Positions 34,421-43,553 of a stretch of DNA of 64,000 bases are shown here, piece by piece; the stretch's first letter is position 1; each line of letters opens with the position of its first letter. The stretch spans positions 1-64,000 of the forward strand of contig JADCLS010000013.1 of NCBI GenBank assembly GCA_026702845.1, in the 5' to 3' direction. The translations under genes and the position numbers were made by a program. The stretch is from Candidatus Heimdallarchaeota archaeon (lineage in GTDB: Archaea; Asgardarchaeota; Heimdallarchaeia; Heimdallarchaeales; Kariarchaeaceae). Under the pieces are notes generated by a model, which was not told where the DNA came from, made no database searches, and saw only the letters and a list, made by a program, of their open reading frames with translations.

Positions 34421-35863
34421 ATGAATATCAAAACAAGTAGTGAGGCAATTGAAACACTGGATGTGGATGCGATTGTCATTGGATTATATAAGGATAACAC
34501 ACATGGAGAAACTGCCATACGTCTAGGTGCAATTGCTCCATACCTTGAGCTTGATGAGTTTACTGGTAAGACCAAACAAACTATGATTCTCTACAATGTT
34601 GAAGGCGTGAAGGCTAGGAGAATTTATCTTGTAGGTCTTGGAGAGAAAGAAAAGTGTAATTTTGAATCAGTGCGAAATGCAGCTTCCATTGCTGCAAGGA
34701 CACTGCGAGATCGTGGACTAAAATCTATAGCATTTGAAGCACTACATGGTGATGCTCAATCCACTGCGGAAGGAGCAATATTAGGTCTGTACAAGTATGA
34801 TTTTCTTAAAACTCAGAATTTAGATAAAATCAAGAAAGTAGATGAAATTATTTTCAGTGGTAATGATGTTGATGCTTGGAATACAGGGGTTATTATGGCA
34901 GAAGGACAAAATTATGCTAGGTTTCTGGCTGAAACTCCAGCCAATATCTGTACTCCCACATGGTTTGCAGAAAAAGCCAAGGAATATCTTGATGGAATAG
35001 ATAATATTGAGATTATAGTGCATGATGAAGAATGGGCCAAAGAGAAAAAAATGGGCTCATTTCTATCAGTAGCTGCTGGTACGGAAGAACCAGCCAAATT
35101 CCTTGAAATTCAATACAATGGTGGAAATGAAAATGACCCACCAATAGTATATGTGGGTAAGGGTATTACCTTTGATACAGGTGGGATATCACTCAAGCCC
35201 TCAGCCAATATGGGGGCCATGCGAGGAGATATGGGCGGAGCTGCATCAGTTGTAGGAACCTTGTATGCCATCTCAAAACTTGGATTGAAGAAAAATGTGA
35301 TTGGTTTGACACCATTAACTGAGAATATGCCATCAGGGAGGGCTACCAAGCCTTCAGATGTTGTCACTGCTTCTAATGGAAAAACCATTCAGGTAGATAA
35401 TACTGATGCTGAGGGAAGATTAATTCTGGCAGATGCCTTGGTGTATGCAGAAAAGGAATTCAATCCTCACACTGTCATCGATATAGCCACACTTACCGGT
35501 TCAATAGGTGTAGCCTTGGGAGAGGCATTTATTGGTGTGTTCACAAGATCAGATGAGCTTTGGAATGAACTCAACAGGGCAGGAGAAAAAACATTCGACA
35601 GATTCTGGCGCATGCCACTTGATCCAATATATCGTAAAGCACTTGATACTCCTCTTGCAGATGTCAATAATGTGGGAAGTAGAGCAGGTGGTGCTTGTCA
35701 AGCAGCTGAGTTTCTTGGAGAATTTATAGAAATGAAACGTTGGTGCCATGTTGATATAGCAGGAGTGATGGATTCTCCTGGAAGTAGCGATTATCATCCC
35801 AAGAAAGGAATGACTGGAAAACCTGTAAGAGGACTAGTCGAATTCTGTAAACAGATGGAATAA
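34421..35863 (+). CDS. pepA: Leucyl aminopeptidase (peptidase family M17)
   Basis: 480 residues, standard length. The C-terminal catalytic half shows GITFDTGGISLKP (lysine and aspartate metal ligands), MRGDMGG, and NTDAEGRL at 327-334, the defining sequence of M17 with arginine in the active site. The N-terminal half is the usual alpha/beta domain. Two zinc or manganese ions activate water to remove N-terminal residues from peptides. It lies downstream of IMPase with a 65-base gap and probably its own promoter (ATTATAATTTATAA). Confidence 0.92.
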   Translation: MNIKTSSEAIETLDVDAIVIGLYKDNTHGETAIRLGAIAPYLELDEFTGKTKQTMILYNVEGVKARRIYLVGLGEKEKCNFESVRNAASIAARTLRDRGLKSIAFEALHGDAQSTAEGAILGLYKYDFLKTQNLDKIKKVDEIIFSGNDVDAWNTGVIMAEGQNYARFLAETPANICTPTWFAEKAKEYLDGIDNIEIIVHDEEWAKEKKMGSFLSVAAGTEEPAKFLEIQYNGGNENDPPIVYVGKGITFDTGGISLKPSANMGAMRGDMGGAASVVGTLYAISKLGLKKNVIGLTPLTENMPSGRATKPSDVVTASNGKTIQVDNTDAEGRLILADALVYAEKEFNPHTVIDIATLTGSIGVALGEAFIGVFTRSDELWNELNRAGEKTFDRFWRMPLDPIYRKALDTPLADVNNVGSRAGGACQAAEFLGEFIEMKRWCHVDIAGVMDSPGSSDYHPKKGMTGKPVRGLVEFCKQME

Positions 35864-35941
35864 TTCAACAATGAAATAATTCGTAGCATATGATTAATTT
35901 GTTAATGATTTGATCATTTTCATCTCAATATATATTTAATC

Positions 35942-35947
35942 TCGCGA
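35942..35947 (+). promoter_or_regulatory. CGCGA element near the MCP-like gene
   Basis: TCGCGA at 35942-35947 lies between the TATA box (ATATATATT, about 35929-35937) and the ATG at 35963, unlike the other copies, which lie upstream of TATA. Functional equivalence is uncertain. Confidence 0.3.
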
Positions 35948-35962
35948 AAATTAAATCATATT

Positions 35963-37051
35963 ATGGCTATATTAGATGAGACTTCATGGCTAGGAACTGA
36001 TTATGTAGATCTATTCATTTTCCTTGCCTCTGGTGCTTTCATTGCAGCATTAGTCGCTGGTTATTTCAAGATCTTCAAGAAGGAAAAATCAGACTCACTA
36101 ACCTTCAAACTAATTCTTAGAACATTGGCATTGTTCCTCCCAATATCATGGATTGGTCTATCTGTTGGATCTAATATGAAAAGTGGTGTACCCGTAGAAG
36201 GAGGGGTTGTGAACATCATTCTGACACTCATTATATCACTCACACTCATACTTATAATTACAAATAACTTCACCAAGGTACTGAAAGCAGAGATTGAAAA
36301 ACTCAATAAGGTAGCAGCTGTAGTAGCAAAAGGAGACCTGAGAACTCCTGAATTCTTCAAGAATACATCAAGTAATGATATCTTCTATCCATTCTATCTA
36401 TCCTTCGCAAAGATGCTTGAGCAATTACGAAACCTCATTCGTAGTGTCCTTCAGGCCTCAGAACAAGTAGCGGGTAATGCAGAAGAGATTGCTGCATCAT
36501 CTTCAGAGGTATCAACATCATCGGGTTCTATTTCATCAATTATGGAAAATATAAGTCATGGAAGCCAAAGACAAGTAGAGAAAGTTGAAGATGCTGTAAA
36601 AGCAGAGAAGAGCCTGCAATTAATCATAGAAGAATCATTCGAACAAATTTATGAATCACTCGAGCTGGTTCAGGAAATTTCTGAGGAAACCAATTTACTA
36701 GCATTGAATGCCAGTATTGAAGCTCAAAGAGCAGGAGATGCTGGAAGAGGGTTTGGTATTGTAGCAAATAATGTAAGACGTCTATCTGATGATACTCGAA
36801 CCTATAATGATAGCATTGGTGAATTGTTATTTGAGGTGGAAAATAAAATCAAAGCAAGTCAGCAAAATATCTCCCGATCCATTGGTCAAATCAGAGGTGT
36901 CTCAGAAGATGTTGCCGCCTCATCAGAAGAAGTAAGTGCATCTGCAGAGGAACAAGCAGCTACACTTGAAGAAATGAGTGCAGCAACTCAACAATTGGCA
37001 AATCTATCTATGCAGCTAGAAGAGACGTTGAGAAACTTCAAAATTGAATGA
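35963..37051 (+). CDS. Minimal methyl-accepting-chemotaxis-like membrane protein
   Basis: 362 residues. Three membrane helices (about 15-32, 47-67 and 79-99) and a HAMP-like link ([21 protein letters not shown]) lead into a coiled-coil signalling region. The hairpin tip reads [25 protein letters not shown] at about residues 242-266, the most conserved CheA-binding part of MCPs, with GI VA replacing the usual AVVA. The second strand ends in [19 protein letters not shown]. No extracellular sensor exists, and no cheA, cheW or archaellum gene is in the window. It may be an orphan receptor or a membrane scaffold. Confidence 0.8.
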   Translation: MAILDETSWLGTDYVDLFIFLASGAFIAALVAGYFKIFKKEKSDSLTFKLILRTLALFLPISWIGLSVGSNMKSGVPVEGGVVNIILTLIISLTLILIITNNFTKVLKAEIEKLNKVAAVVAKGDLRTPEFFKNTSSNDIFYPFYLSFAKMLEQLRNLIRSVLQASEQVAGNAEEIAASSSEVSTSSGSISSIMENISHGSQRQVEKVEDAVKAEKSLQLIIEESFEQIYESLELVQEISEETNLLALNASIEAQRAGDAGRGFGIVANNVRRLSDDTRTYNDSIGELLFEVENKIKASQQNISRSIGQIRGVSEDVAASSEEVSASAEEQAATLEEMSAATQQLANLSMQLEETLRNFKIE

Positions 37052-37126
37052 GTAAAAAACCGAACTGTTCGAATTACTATATCAAATGGACTAAGCTTTT
37101 TATCCCACATTCAAAATAACCTCTAT

Positions 37127-37414
37127 ATGTCAGAAATCAAAAAATCGATAATTACTAGAAATGAACTCATTACCTACTTATTTATCAATTTAGAAGTCGA
37201 TACAGATACAGATCTACTTCTGAAGGAGGTGAGGAACATCCCAGAGGTTGTTGAAGCACATCTACTTTATGGAACATTTGATGTAATAGTCAAATTTATC
37301 ACTGATTCATCCAATGAAATAAAGGATGTAACTATGAAATCAATTAGATCAATTAAGAATGTCATCAAAACTGTCACATTTATCTCATTAGAAACTTGGG
37401 AACGAGAGCAATAA
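37127..37414 (+). CDS. Stand-alone RAM (Lrp/AsnC ligand-binding) domain protein
   Basis: 95 residues without a DNA-binding helix-turn-helix. The RAM fold is clear: LITYLFINLEVDTDTDLLLKEVRNIPEVVEAHLLYGTFDVIVKF. Such proteins bind amino acids and form octamers, usually controlling a partner. The mtnP gene starts 64 bases later, so the two may share a transcript. Confidence 0.75.
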   Translation: MSEIKKSIITRNELITYLFINLEVDTDTDLLLKEVRNIPEVVEAHLLYGTFDVIVKFITDSSNEIKDVTMKSIRSIKNVIKTVTFISLETWEREQ

Positions 37415-37478
37415 TTTGCTCACTATATATCAATCCATAGTACGAAATTTAATAATTTCTTGTATATTTTTTAGTTTA

Positions 37479-38228
37479 GTGAAGGCAATTATTGGTGGGT
37501 CAGGATTCTATGAGTTCATCCCTGATGCTACGAAAAAAACAATCTCCACTCCCTTTGGAGAAGTAACTGTAGATTATGGAATGGTAGAAAACCATGAAGT
37601 GATCTTTATACCTAGACATGGAAGTGGTCATTCTATCACACCAAGTAATATTAATTACAGAGCAAATATTTTTGCAGCATTTATGATGAAAGCAGATATG
37701 ATTTTTGCTACAAATGCGGTAGGAAGCCTTCATACAGAGAATCCACCGGGTAGTCTAGCTGTTTTAGATCAAGTTATCGATTTTACCAGTGGCAGATATG
37801 GAACCTTTTTCGATGGATCTGATTTGGAGGTTACAACCTATAATGGTAAAATATTAAATGGAGTAGTGCATACTGATGTTACTAATACATTTGATACTGA
37901 TGCAAGAGCAGTATTAATTGAAGCAACAAAATCTTTTGATCCTGATGTTAGAGAACATGGTACAATTGTGGTGGTTAATGGCCCGAGATTTGAAACACCA
38001 GCTGAAATTAATGCTTATCGAATTCTTGGTGCAGATTACGCTGGTATGACTACAGCACCGGAAGTATTTCTTGCAAAAGAGCTTCATATACCCTATGCTA
38101 CGCTAGCTGTATGTACAAATTTTGCTGCTGGAATGCAATCTGGTGTATCCCACGAAGAAGTGGGGGAGTTATTTGGAAAGAAAATTAAATTAGTTCAGAA
38201 CATCTTCCAAAAAGTACTTTCTATGTAA
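37479..38228 (+). CDS. mtnP: S-methyl-5'-thioadenosine phosphorylase
   Basis: 249 residues from the GTG at 37479. VKAIIGGSGFYEF at the start, FIPRHGSGHSITPSNINYRAN (phosphate and base site), TNAVGSLHTENPPGSL and TTAPEVFLAKE are the MtnP marks. It cleaves methylthioadenosine to adenine and methylthioribose-1-phosphate in methionine salvage. The GTG is chosen because family members begin right at the VKAIIGG strand; the upstream in-frame codons would add an unlikely hydrophobic leader. It sits behind the RAM protein. Confidence 0.88.
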   Translation: MKAIIGGSGFYEFIPDATKKTISTPFGEVTVDYGMVENHEVIFIPRHGSGHSITPSNINYRANIFAAFMMKADMIFATNAVGSLHTENPPGSLAVLDQVIDFTSGRYGTFFDGSDLEVTTYNGKILNGVVHTDVTNTFDTDARAVLIEATKSFDPDVREHGTIVVVNGPRFETPAEINAYRILGADYAGMTTAPEVFLAKELHIPYATLAVCTNFAAGMQSGVSHEEVGELFGKKIKLVQNIFQKVLSM

Positions 38229-38306
38229 CAGATTTTTGCTAGGAGAATCCAATTTTCAATTCGGCTTTGAATATGTTTTAAATGAGTAAAAGAGTTTGAT
38301 TATTTG

Positions 38307-39155
38307 ATGCCGGTTCATATTGTTACAGATAGTTCAGCAGACTTGTCTTCAAATGCACTCTATGACCTAAATGTGTCCGTAATACCTGCAAATATCATAT
38401 TTGGGAGAAGAAAATATCGAGATGGCCTTGATATTACTCCAAAAGAATTTTATGAGAAATTAGCAGGTGATTATTTTCAGCCAGTAACTACTCCTGCATC
38501 ACCACTTGAATTTTATAAGGCATTTGCAGAACAGGAAGAACAAGGAAATGATATACTTGTTATCACATTGCCTGATTCACTTAGTGGTTTTCAAGAATCC
38601 GCAAGAATAGCTGCAAAATATGTTAATAAAGTTGATATCCACATTTTAAATTCAGGAGGACTATCTGGACATCAAGGGCTTCTAGTAGTACTAGCAGCAA
38701 GATTAGCCAAACAAGGGTATTCTCTTGCTGAATTAGTTGCCAGAATTTCCGAGGTGAAACAACGTACTCATTTTTATGCATTAGTTCCAAAATTTGATCA
38801 GCTTATTAGATCAGGTAGGGTTCCTGCCCCAAAGGGAATGCTAGGGAAAATAATAGGATTCACTCCACTTCTAACCATGGAGGATGAGGTATTAAAGACA
38901 TTAGATACTCCAAGAGGATTTGAAAAAGGCTACAAAAGAATCCTAGACGAGTTAAAAACCAAATATCAGGCTGAAGAACCTGTGATTTGTGTAGTTTTAG
39001 ATGGATTAAATCCAAGTGCAGCATCTCGTGTAGAAGAATTAATTCGGGAAAACTTTAATGTTTCAGAATTACTCTATGCAAAAGTTGGAGCAACGATTGG
39101 TGCCAATGCTGGATCTGGAACTGTAGGATTAGCCATCGCTCCAGATATATTTTAG
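38307..39155 (+). CDS. DegV-family fatty-acid-binding protein
   Basis: 282 residues. VHIVTDSSADLS is the signature start; FQPVTTPASPLEFYKAF, ITLPDSLSGFQESARIA and GKIIGFTPLLTMEDEVL are further family blocks. DegV proteins bind a fatty acid in a cleft and in bacteria present it to fatty acid kinase. No FakA partner is visible here. It is followed after nine bases by a small unknown gene, likely in one transcript. Confidence 0.85.
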   Translation: MPVHIVTDSSADLSSNALYDLNVSVIPANIIFGRRKYRDGLDITPKEFYEKLAGDYFQPVTTPASPLEFYKAFAEQEEQGNDILVITLPDSLSGFQESARIAAKYVNKVDIHILNSGGLSGHQGLLVVLAARLAKQGYSLAELVARISEVKQRTHFYALVPKFDQLIRSGRVPAPKGMLGKIIGFTPLLTMEDEVLKTLDTPRGFEKGYKRILDELKTKYQAEEPVICVVLDGLNPSAASRVEELIRENFNVSELLYAKVGATIGANAGSGTVGLAIAPDIF

Positions 39156-39164
39156 GTGATTATT

Positions 39165-39536
39165 ATGGTAATCGGTCAAATTTCATTAAAGTGTACAATT
39201 CCAGAAAAACTGGATTTTGAATGTGTTTTAAAAACAGCGTACGCCCCTAGAACAATTAAAAGAATTGAAACTAAACTCCCCATTTCTGCAACTGCTGTAT
39301 GTCAGGAAGGAAAAATTGTCATACCACTAGATAATCTAGCAGCACCACCTGAATTTATCAAATCATCATTCTCAAGGGGAGAAATCAGTTTGGATGCTAG
39401 CTCAAGCAATTTGACACTGTACTTGGAAGATACTGAGTTGGAACATGAATTAACCCATTTGGGTAATATTGCTGCATCAATAGATGAATTGAAAGAGTTG
39501 AATAAAACAATATCAATCAAACTTGAATTAAAATAA
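39165..39536 (+). CDS. Small soluble protein downstream of DegV, function unknown
   Basis: 123 residues from the ATG at 39165 (an in-frame GTG at 39156 touches the DegV stop). It shows alternating strands and helices: a first strand GQISLKCTIPEKL, a basic stretch TAYAPRTIKRIET, PLDNLAAPPEFIKSSF and a C-terminal amphipathic helix. The overall plan recalls small Pcc1-like alpha/beta proteins, but no motif proves it. The nine-base gap ties it to degV; AGGTGATT gives a ribosome site. Confidence 0.5.
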   Translation: MVIGQISLKCTIPEKLDFECVLKTAYAPRTIKRIETKLPISATAVCQEGKIVIPLDNLAAPPEFIKSSFSRGEISLDASSSNLTLYLEDTELEHELTHLGNIAASIDELKELNKTISIKLELK

Positions 39537-39537
39537 A

Positions 39538-39777
39538 TTAAATATATGCTGAATAAAATTGCTTATATTTTTCCTCATATGAGGAATCTGTATATTTGAT
39601 CATGATGAAGGAAGTACCATCTTCTGTGAATTGACATGAAAATTTCGCTCCTTCTGCTGTAATAATGAGAACATCCTCTCGTTCATCAATTGGTGAGGAT
39701 AAGGATTCTGAAATATGATTAATAAACTTTCGACCAGCTTCCCAATCAGGAAGATGGAACCTAATCCGTTTACTCAT
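39538..39777 (-). CDS. Small protein translationally coupled to the PLD-like gene
   Basis: 79 residues from the ATG at 39777, soluble, with strands ISESLSSPIDEREDVLIITAEGAKF and CQFTEDGTSFIMIKY. Its ATG overlaps the TGA of the phospholipase D-like gene (ATGA), so it is made from the same mRNA. It may be a chaperone or regulator, but there is no motif to say so. Confidence 0.55.
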   Translation of the reverse strand: MSKRIRFHLPDWEAGRKFINHISESLSSPIDEREDVLIITAEGAKFSCQFTEDGTSFIMIKYTDSSYEEKYKQFYSAYI

Positions 39778-41999
39778 CGCCTTCTCCTCAAAATTATGGG
39801 TACACCGATAAGTATGAATATTGACATAAACCACGAGTAGTTGGAATACTCTAGTTCACTAAGATCATCAATACTACTTCCTGAAATTGTTGATACGTCC
39901 AGTGTTTCAGTGGTTTGTGACTCACTGCTGGTTTCCTCTGTTGTTGAAGAGGTTCCTGTAATAGTCGAAGTAGTTCCCAGAGGAACTTGTGGTACAACAT
40001 CCTTGGGAGATACATCCTGTTCTTCAAAATCAGCTGCTGTATCAGTATCGATATATAATTCAACACGAGAGATAGATTTGCCAGCAGATGGGGCAGCAAC
40101 GGATTCAGACCCGTCAGGTGCTGTTTCATCACCATATGCTACGACATCTATGAATTCACCTTTATGATTCTGAAAGCGTATATAATCTCCAGAATTGACT
40201 AGAGACATAGATATCTCGAAATCAGCTGTTTGGGAGTACGCCGTATTAAAACCATCAGAATTTCTGGCGAAAATCAGAGATGTATATGCTGGAATTATGT
40301 AATCTTCAGGAATCTCAAATACATCATTATCATCACCTATCTTCCAGGTTCCTATTAATACATCAAATGGGAATGAATTTGTGAGTTCAAAAAATTCACC
40401 CTCAGTATCAGATACAACACTGGGATCTGAATGAACCTCCGAAATAAGAACTCTCCAATTATCTACTGTACCAATATTTACCACATTTATAGTAACTTCA
40501 TCTGTATAGTTTTGAACATCAAAGGCAAAAACCTCAAAACTTGTTACTCCATTTTCTAATGTGGTTGTATCAAAACTTGCTGAGAATGTTTCATTAACTA
40601 CTGGGATGCTTCCTTTGACCACATCATTGAAGGCATAGTTGACTTCGGTAACATTGAGACCACTAGTTGTACCTGTTAGAGCAATATTTCCTGAGACCAC
40701 ATCGGTTTCAGAAAAAGAAGTCTGGGCGATACCCACTGGTAATTCCCAAGCATCAGCCACATTCACATCCTGTGACCATACATTTGTATAAAAAGCAGCA
40801 ATGTCTGGTGCATCAGCAACGACGATTCCCATATCTCTATTAGGATCACCTGATGCATAAGTATTATCCTCTTCTTGTGGAGTCACAGATCTTGGGCTCC
40901 AGTTGCCAGAGTATACAAAGGTATGTTTTCCATCAATAATCCAGTATTTATTGTGATAAAACCCTGCGGCGCTATCAAAAGCATCTACCGAAGCATTGTA
41001 AACGGGGATAAGATTTTCTACTAACGATTCCGCTGCAGCTTTTGTATCCACATTTTCACTTCCACCTACCCTTCGAGTTGAGATCAATACTTGAATATCT
41101 ATTGAGGGATTGGCCTTCTTTAAATCAATCAGTGTGTTGTTGAAGTCTGCACGAGAAATAGTGTACATTGACACATATATCGACTCTTTTGCAGATTTAA
41201 GATAATCAAAAATTACTTCATCTGCATTATCTGGATTTACAAAAGCAGTCACATTGTAAACTCCTGTGAAATTTGATTTAGGTATGTCAGTATGACTGGA
41301 GAAATCAAAGTAATAATCAAGAGATACCTTAGGTTCTATGGCTAATGATGCGGTTGAAGCTACAAGCTCTCCATCTTCCCAATCTTCTTCAAATACAGAT
41401 AGATAATACTGGGTGACACTGCTTGATTGAATGACCATTCCTGCCTCTCTATTGATGGTAAAGGCACTTTCCCCATAGTTAATACTGGAAATTAGAGAAA
41501 CCTTACCATCGATCAACAGCATTTTGTTATGAGTATACGAAAGGTAACTGTCATCTGGTGTTGATGTTGATGAGCCCATATATCTAACAGATATACCCAA
41601 ACTGCTTAAATATCCTCCAACATCATCACTATCGCTCTCCTCACGGACCTGAACTCTAATAATCACATCTCGTTGTTTAGCTTTCACCAACTCTCGAATA
41701 AGGGGATTTGGATCCTCTGCCCAACTAACTGAATCATCAAACTGGGTAATATACTGGTTCTGCAATTCAATTGTAGAATTTGCCTGGGCAATCCATGCTG
41801 CATGGATCTCCAAAGCGTTGTCAGGAGTAAACATTGGAGAAAGAGTCATTTGCTCCTTGATATTGAAAGCCGGGAAAAGCGTTGGACCGTAAGTATCTGG
41901 CTCTACAATGTTTAATTCTTTCTCAGCAGCCTCAGCATAAACTGGATGCATACTTGTAATCAATAAGAGAATAAAAATGCTTAGAACATATTTCCTCAT
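39774..41999 (-). CDS. Exported phospholipase D-like protein with lamin-tail domain
   Basis: 741 residues from the ATG at 41999. A signal peptide (RKYVLSIFILLLITSMHPVYAEA) leads to two PLD halves, each with HxKxxxxD: HNKMLLIDGK (H157) and HNKYWIIDGK (H349). The second is followed by SGNWSPRS. From about residue 520 comes a lamin-tail-like beta domain (ISEVHSDPSVVSDTEGEFFE, TSLIFARNSDGF), then a Thr/Ser-rich stalk and a final membrane helix with RRRR, so it is anchored outside the cell. PLD enzymes cleave phosphodiesters in lipid or nucleic acid. GGAGAAG precedes the start. The next gene is coupled by ATGA. Confidence 0.85.
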   Translation of the reverse strand: MRKYVLSIFILLLITSMHPVYAEAAEKELNIVEPDTYGPTLFPAFNIKEQMTLSPMFTPDNALEIHAAWIAQANSTIELQNQYITQFDDSVSWAEDPNPLIRELVKAKQRDVIIRVQVREESDSDDVGGYLSSLGISVRYMGSSTSTPDDSYLSYTHNKMLLIDGKVSLISSINYGESAFTINREAGMVIQSSSVTQYYLSVFEEDWEDGELVASTASLAIEPKVSLDYYFDFSSHTDIPKSNFTGVYNVTAFVNPDNADEVIFDYLKSAKESIYVSMYTISRADFNNTLIDLKKANPSIDIQVLISTRRVGGSENVDTKAAAESLVENLIPVYNASVDAFDSAAGFYHNKYWIIDGKHTFVYSGNWSPRSVTPQEEDNTYASGDPNRDMGIVVADAPDIAAFYTNVWSQDVNVADAWELPVGIAQTSFSETDVVSGNIALTGTTSGLNVTEVNYAFNDVVKGSIPVVNETFSASFDTTTLENGVTSFEVFAFDVQNYTDEVTINVVNIGTVDNWRVLISEVHSDPSVVSDTEGEFFELTNSFPFDVLIGTWKIGDDNDVFEIPEDYIIPAYTSLIFARNSDGFNTAYSQTADFEISMSLVNSGDYIRFQNHKGEFIDVVAYGDETAPDGSESVAAPSAGKSISRVELYIDTDTAADFEEQDVSPKDVVPQVPLGTTSTITGTSSTTEETSSESQTTETLDVSTISGSSIDDLSELEYSNYSWFMSIFILIGVPIILRRRR

Positions 42000-42133
42000 A
42001 GCTTCTCCATTCCCATTATCATTAAAAAGGTTGATGATGGAGTTTTTAAAAACTTTCAAATTTTTTTGTTTATAACCTCTACTCTACTTATAAACAAATT
42101 GGTTTAAATAAATATAATCTGTAAGTCTAGTAA

Positions 42134-42868
42134 TTGAGCCTAGATACTGACCTCTCATCATTACTCTCTGACTTAAATCTCAATGAATATGAGAAGAAGG
42201 CCTATCTGAGCATGCTAGAGATAGGATTAACGGTTGCTAAATCCATTTCCAAAACATCAGGTATTCCGTATGCCAAGGTATATCAGATACTTGATAGCCT
42301 GGTAGAAAAAGGGTTAATTGAGAAACGTGAAGGAAGACCAAAGAAATATGCAACGATCCACCCCAAAGAAGGATTGGATAATCTTATGGACCAGATGGCA
42401 ATGCAATTTGAAGTGGAACAAAAAGACCGACGGAATAAAGTAGAAATAATACTACCTCAATTGCTCTCTATCTATCGTTTATCTGCTGATGATATAGATG
42501 AGGATCCCATTACTATGGAAAATGGTATGGATAATATTCTTCACACTATCTTACAAGAATTACGAGTATTTTCGGATCAAGTTCTCATTTCTTCAAGTAA
42601 TACGCAATTAATATCAACATTGGTTGCTTCAATAAAACCATTGGGACTGAAGATTATGTTGAGAACATTAGAAACCATAAAAATGGAGGATTGTAGACAG
42701 ATTACGGTACAAAACCTTGGCCCAACAACTACAATTGTTTTGAATTCATCCGTTATGGCAACAATATATTATGATAAAGGAGAATATAAATCAATTTTTA
42801 CAAGAGAGAAAGATCTAGTTCAAGCATATCTTATTGATATCGACTATGGAGGATATTCAAATGAATAG
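42134..42868 (+). CDS. TrmB-family transcription regulator
   Basis: 244 residues. The N-terminal winged helix reads LNLNEYEKKAYLSMLEIGLTVAKSISKTSGIPYAKVYQILDSLVEKGLIEKREGRPKKYATIHP, the TrmB helix-turn-helix, followed by a coiled helix and a sensor-like C-terminal half. TrmB proteins sense sugars in some archaea; this one's effector is unknown. Start is TTG at 42134, right where the TATA box GTTTAAATAAATATA (42101-42115) would begin a leaderless mRNA. It overlaps the RecA-like gene by eight bases. Confidence 0.85.
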   Translation: MSLDTDLSSLLSDLNLNEYEKKAYLSMLEIGLTVAKSISKTSGIPYAKVYQILDSLVEKGLIEKREGRPKKYATIHPKEGLDNLMDQMAMQFEVEQKDRRNKVEIILPQLLSIYRLSADDIDEDPITMENGMDNILHTILQELRVFSDQVLISSSNTQLISTLVASIKPLGLKIMLRTLETIKMEDCRQITVQNLGPTTTIVLNSSVMATIYYDKGEYKSIFTREKDLVQAYLIDIDYGGYSNE

Positions 42869-43553
42869 ATTACTCACTGGAATTGATGGATTTGATGAAA
42901 TATCAAAGGGGGGATTAGTTAAAAATCGAACTGCATTATTACAGGGCCATGCAGGCACAGGAAAATCTACATTTGCCATGCAATTTCTAGTAGCAGGTAT
43001 CGAGAAATTTGACCAGAATGGTCTATATTTATCATTGGAATACGATCCATATTTCTTAAAAGATGATATGGCAAATTTCAACTGGGATTTAGATTCTTAT
43101 CTTAATGAGGATAAACTGATTATTGAGACATTTAAAGGAGGTGTGGAGAATCCACAGGATATCAAAATCGATGACCTAATCAACTTCATTTTTGAGGAAA
43201 CATCGAAAATTGATGCAAAAAGAGTTGTGATTGATTCATTAAATGCGCTGGAAATATTGCTTCAACCTTCCATAAATATAAGACAAGAGCTAATACGATT
43301 TAACTCACTAATTAGTGATTTAGATTGCACTGTGATCTTAATAAGTGAGAAATCTGAACAGAGCCAATTATTTACGTATATATCCGATGCGGTAATCAAT
43401 TTATTTTATGAGCGTGTGGGTTCTAATAGATTGAGAGGGATAGAGATTGCAAAAATGAGAGGGGCGGAGCATTCATCACAAACTCATTCTCTTCTTATTT
43501 CCTCTGGACAGGGTATTGAAGTTCTCCCCACAGAAATTGATTTACATCTTTAA
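42861..43553 (+). CDS. KaiC/RadA-like single-domain RecA-fold ATPase
   Basis: 230 residues. Walker A GHAGTGKST (about 31-39), glutamate in LEYDPYFLKD, Walker B RVVIDSLNAL near 128, and a C-terminal EIAKMRGAEHSSQTHSLLISSGQGIEVLP are the signatures of archaeal KaiC-like proteins. GGAGG (42849-42853) supports the ATG at 42861 over that at 42834. It is coupled to TrmB, so it may be part of that regulator's output. Its 3' end overlaps the convergent degenerate paralogue by 12 bases. Confidence 0.85.
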   Translation: MNRLLTGIDGFDEISKGGLVKNRTALLQGHAGTGKSTFAMQFLVAGIEKFDQNGLYLSLEYDPYFLKDDMANFNWDLDSYLNEDKLIIETFKGGVENPQDIKIDDLINFIFEETSKIDAKRVVIDSLNALEILLQPSINIRQELIRFNSLISDLDCTVILISEKSEQSQLFTYISDAVINLFYERVGSNRLRGIEIAKMRGAEHSSQTHSLLISSGQGIEVLPTEIDLHL

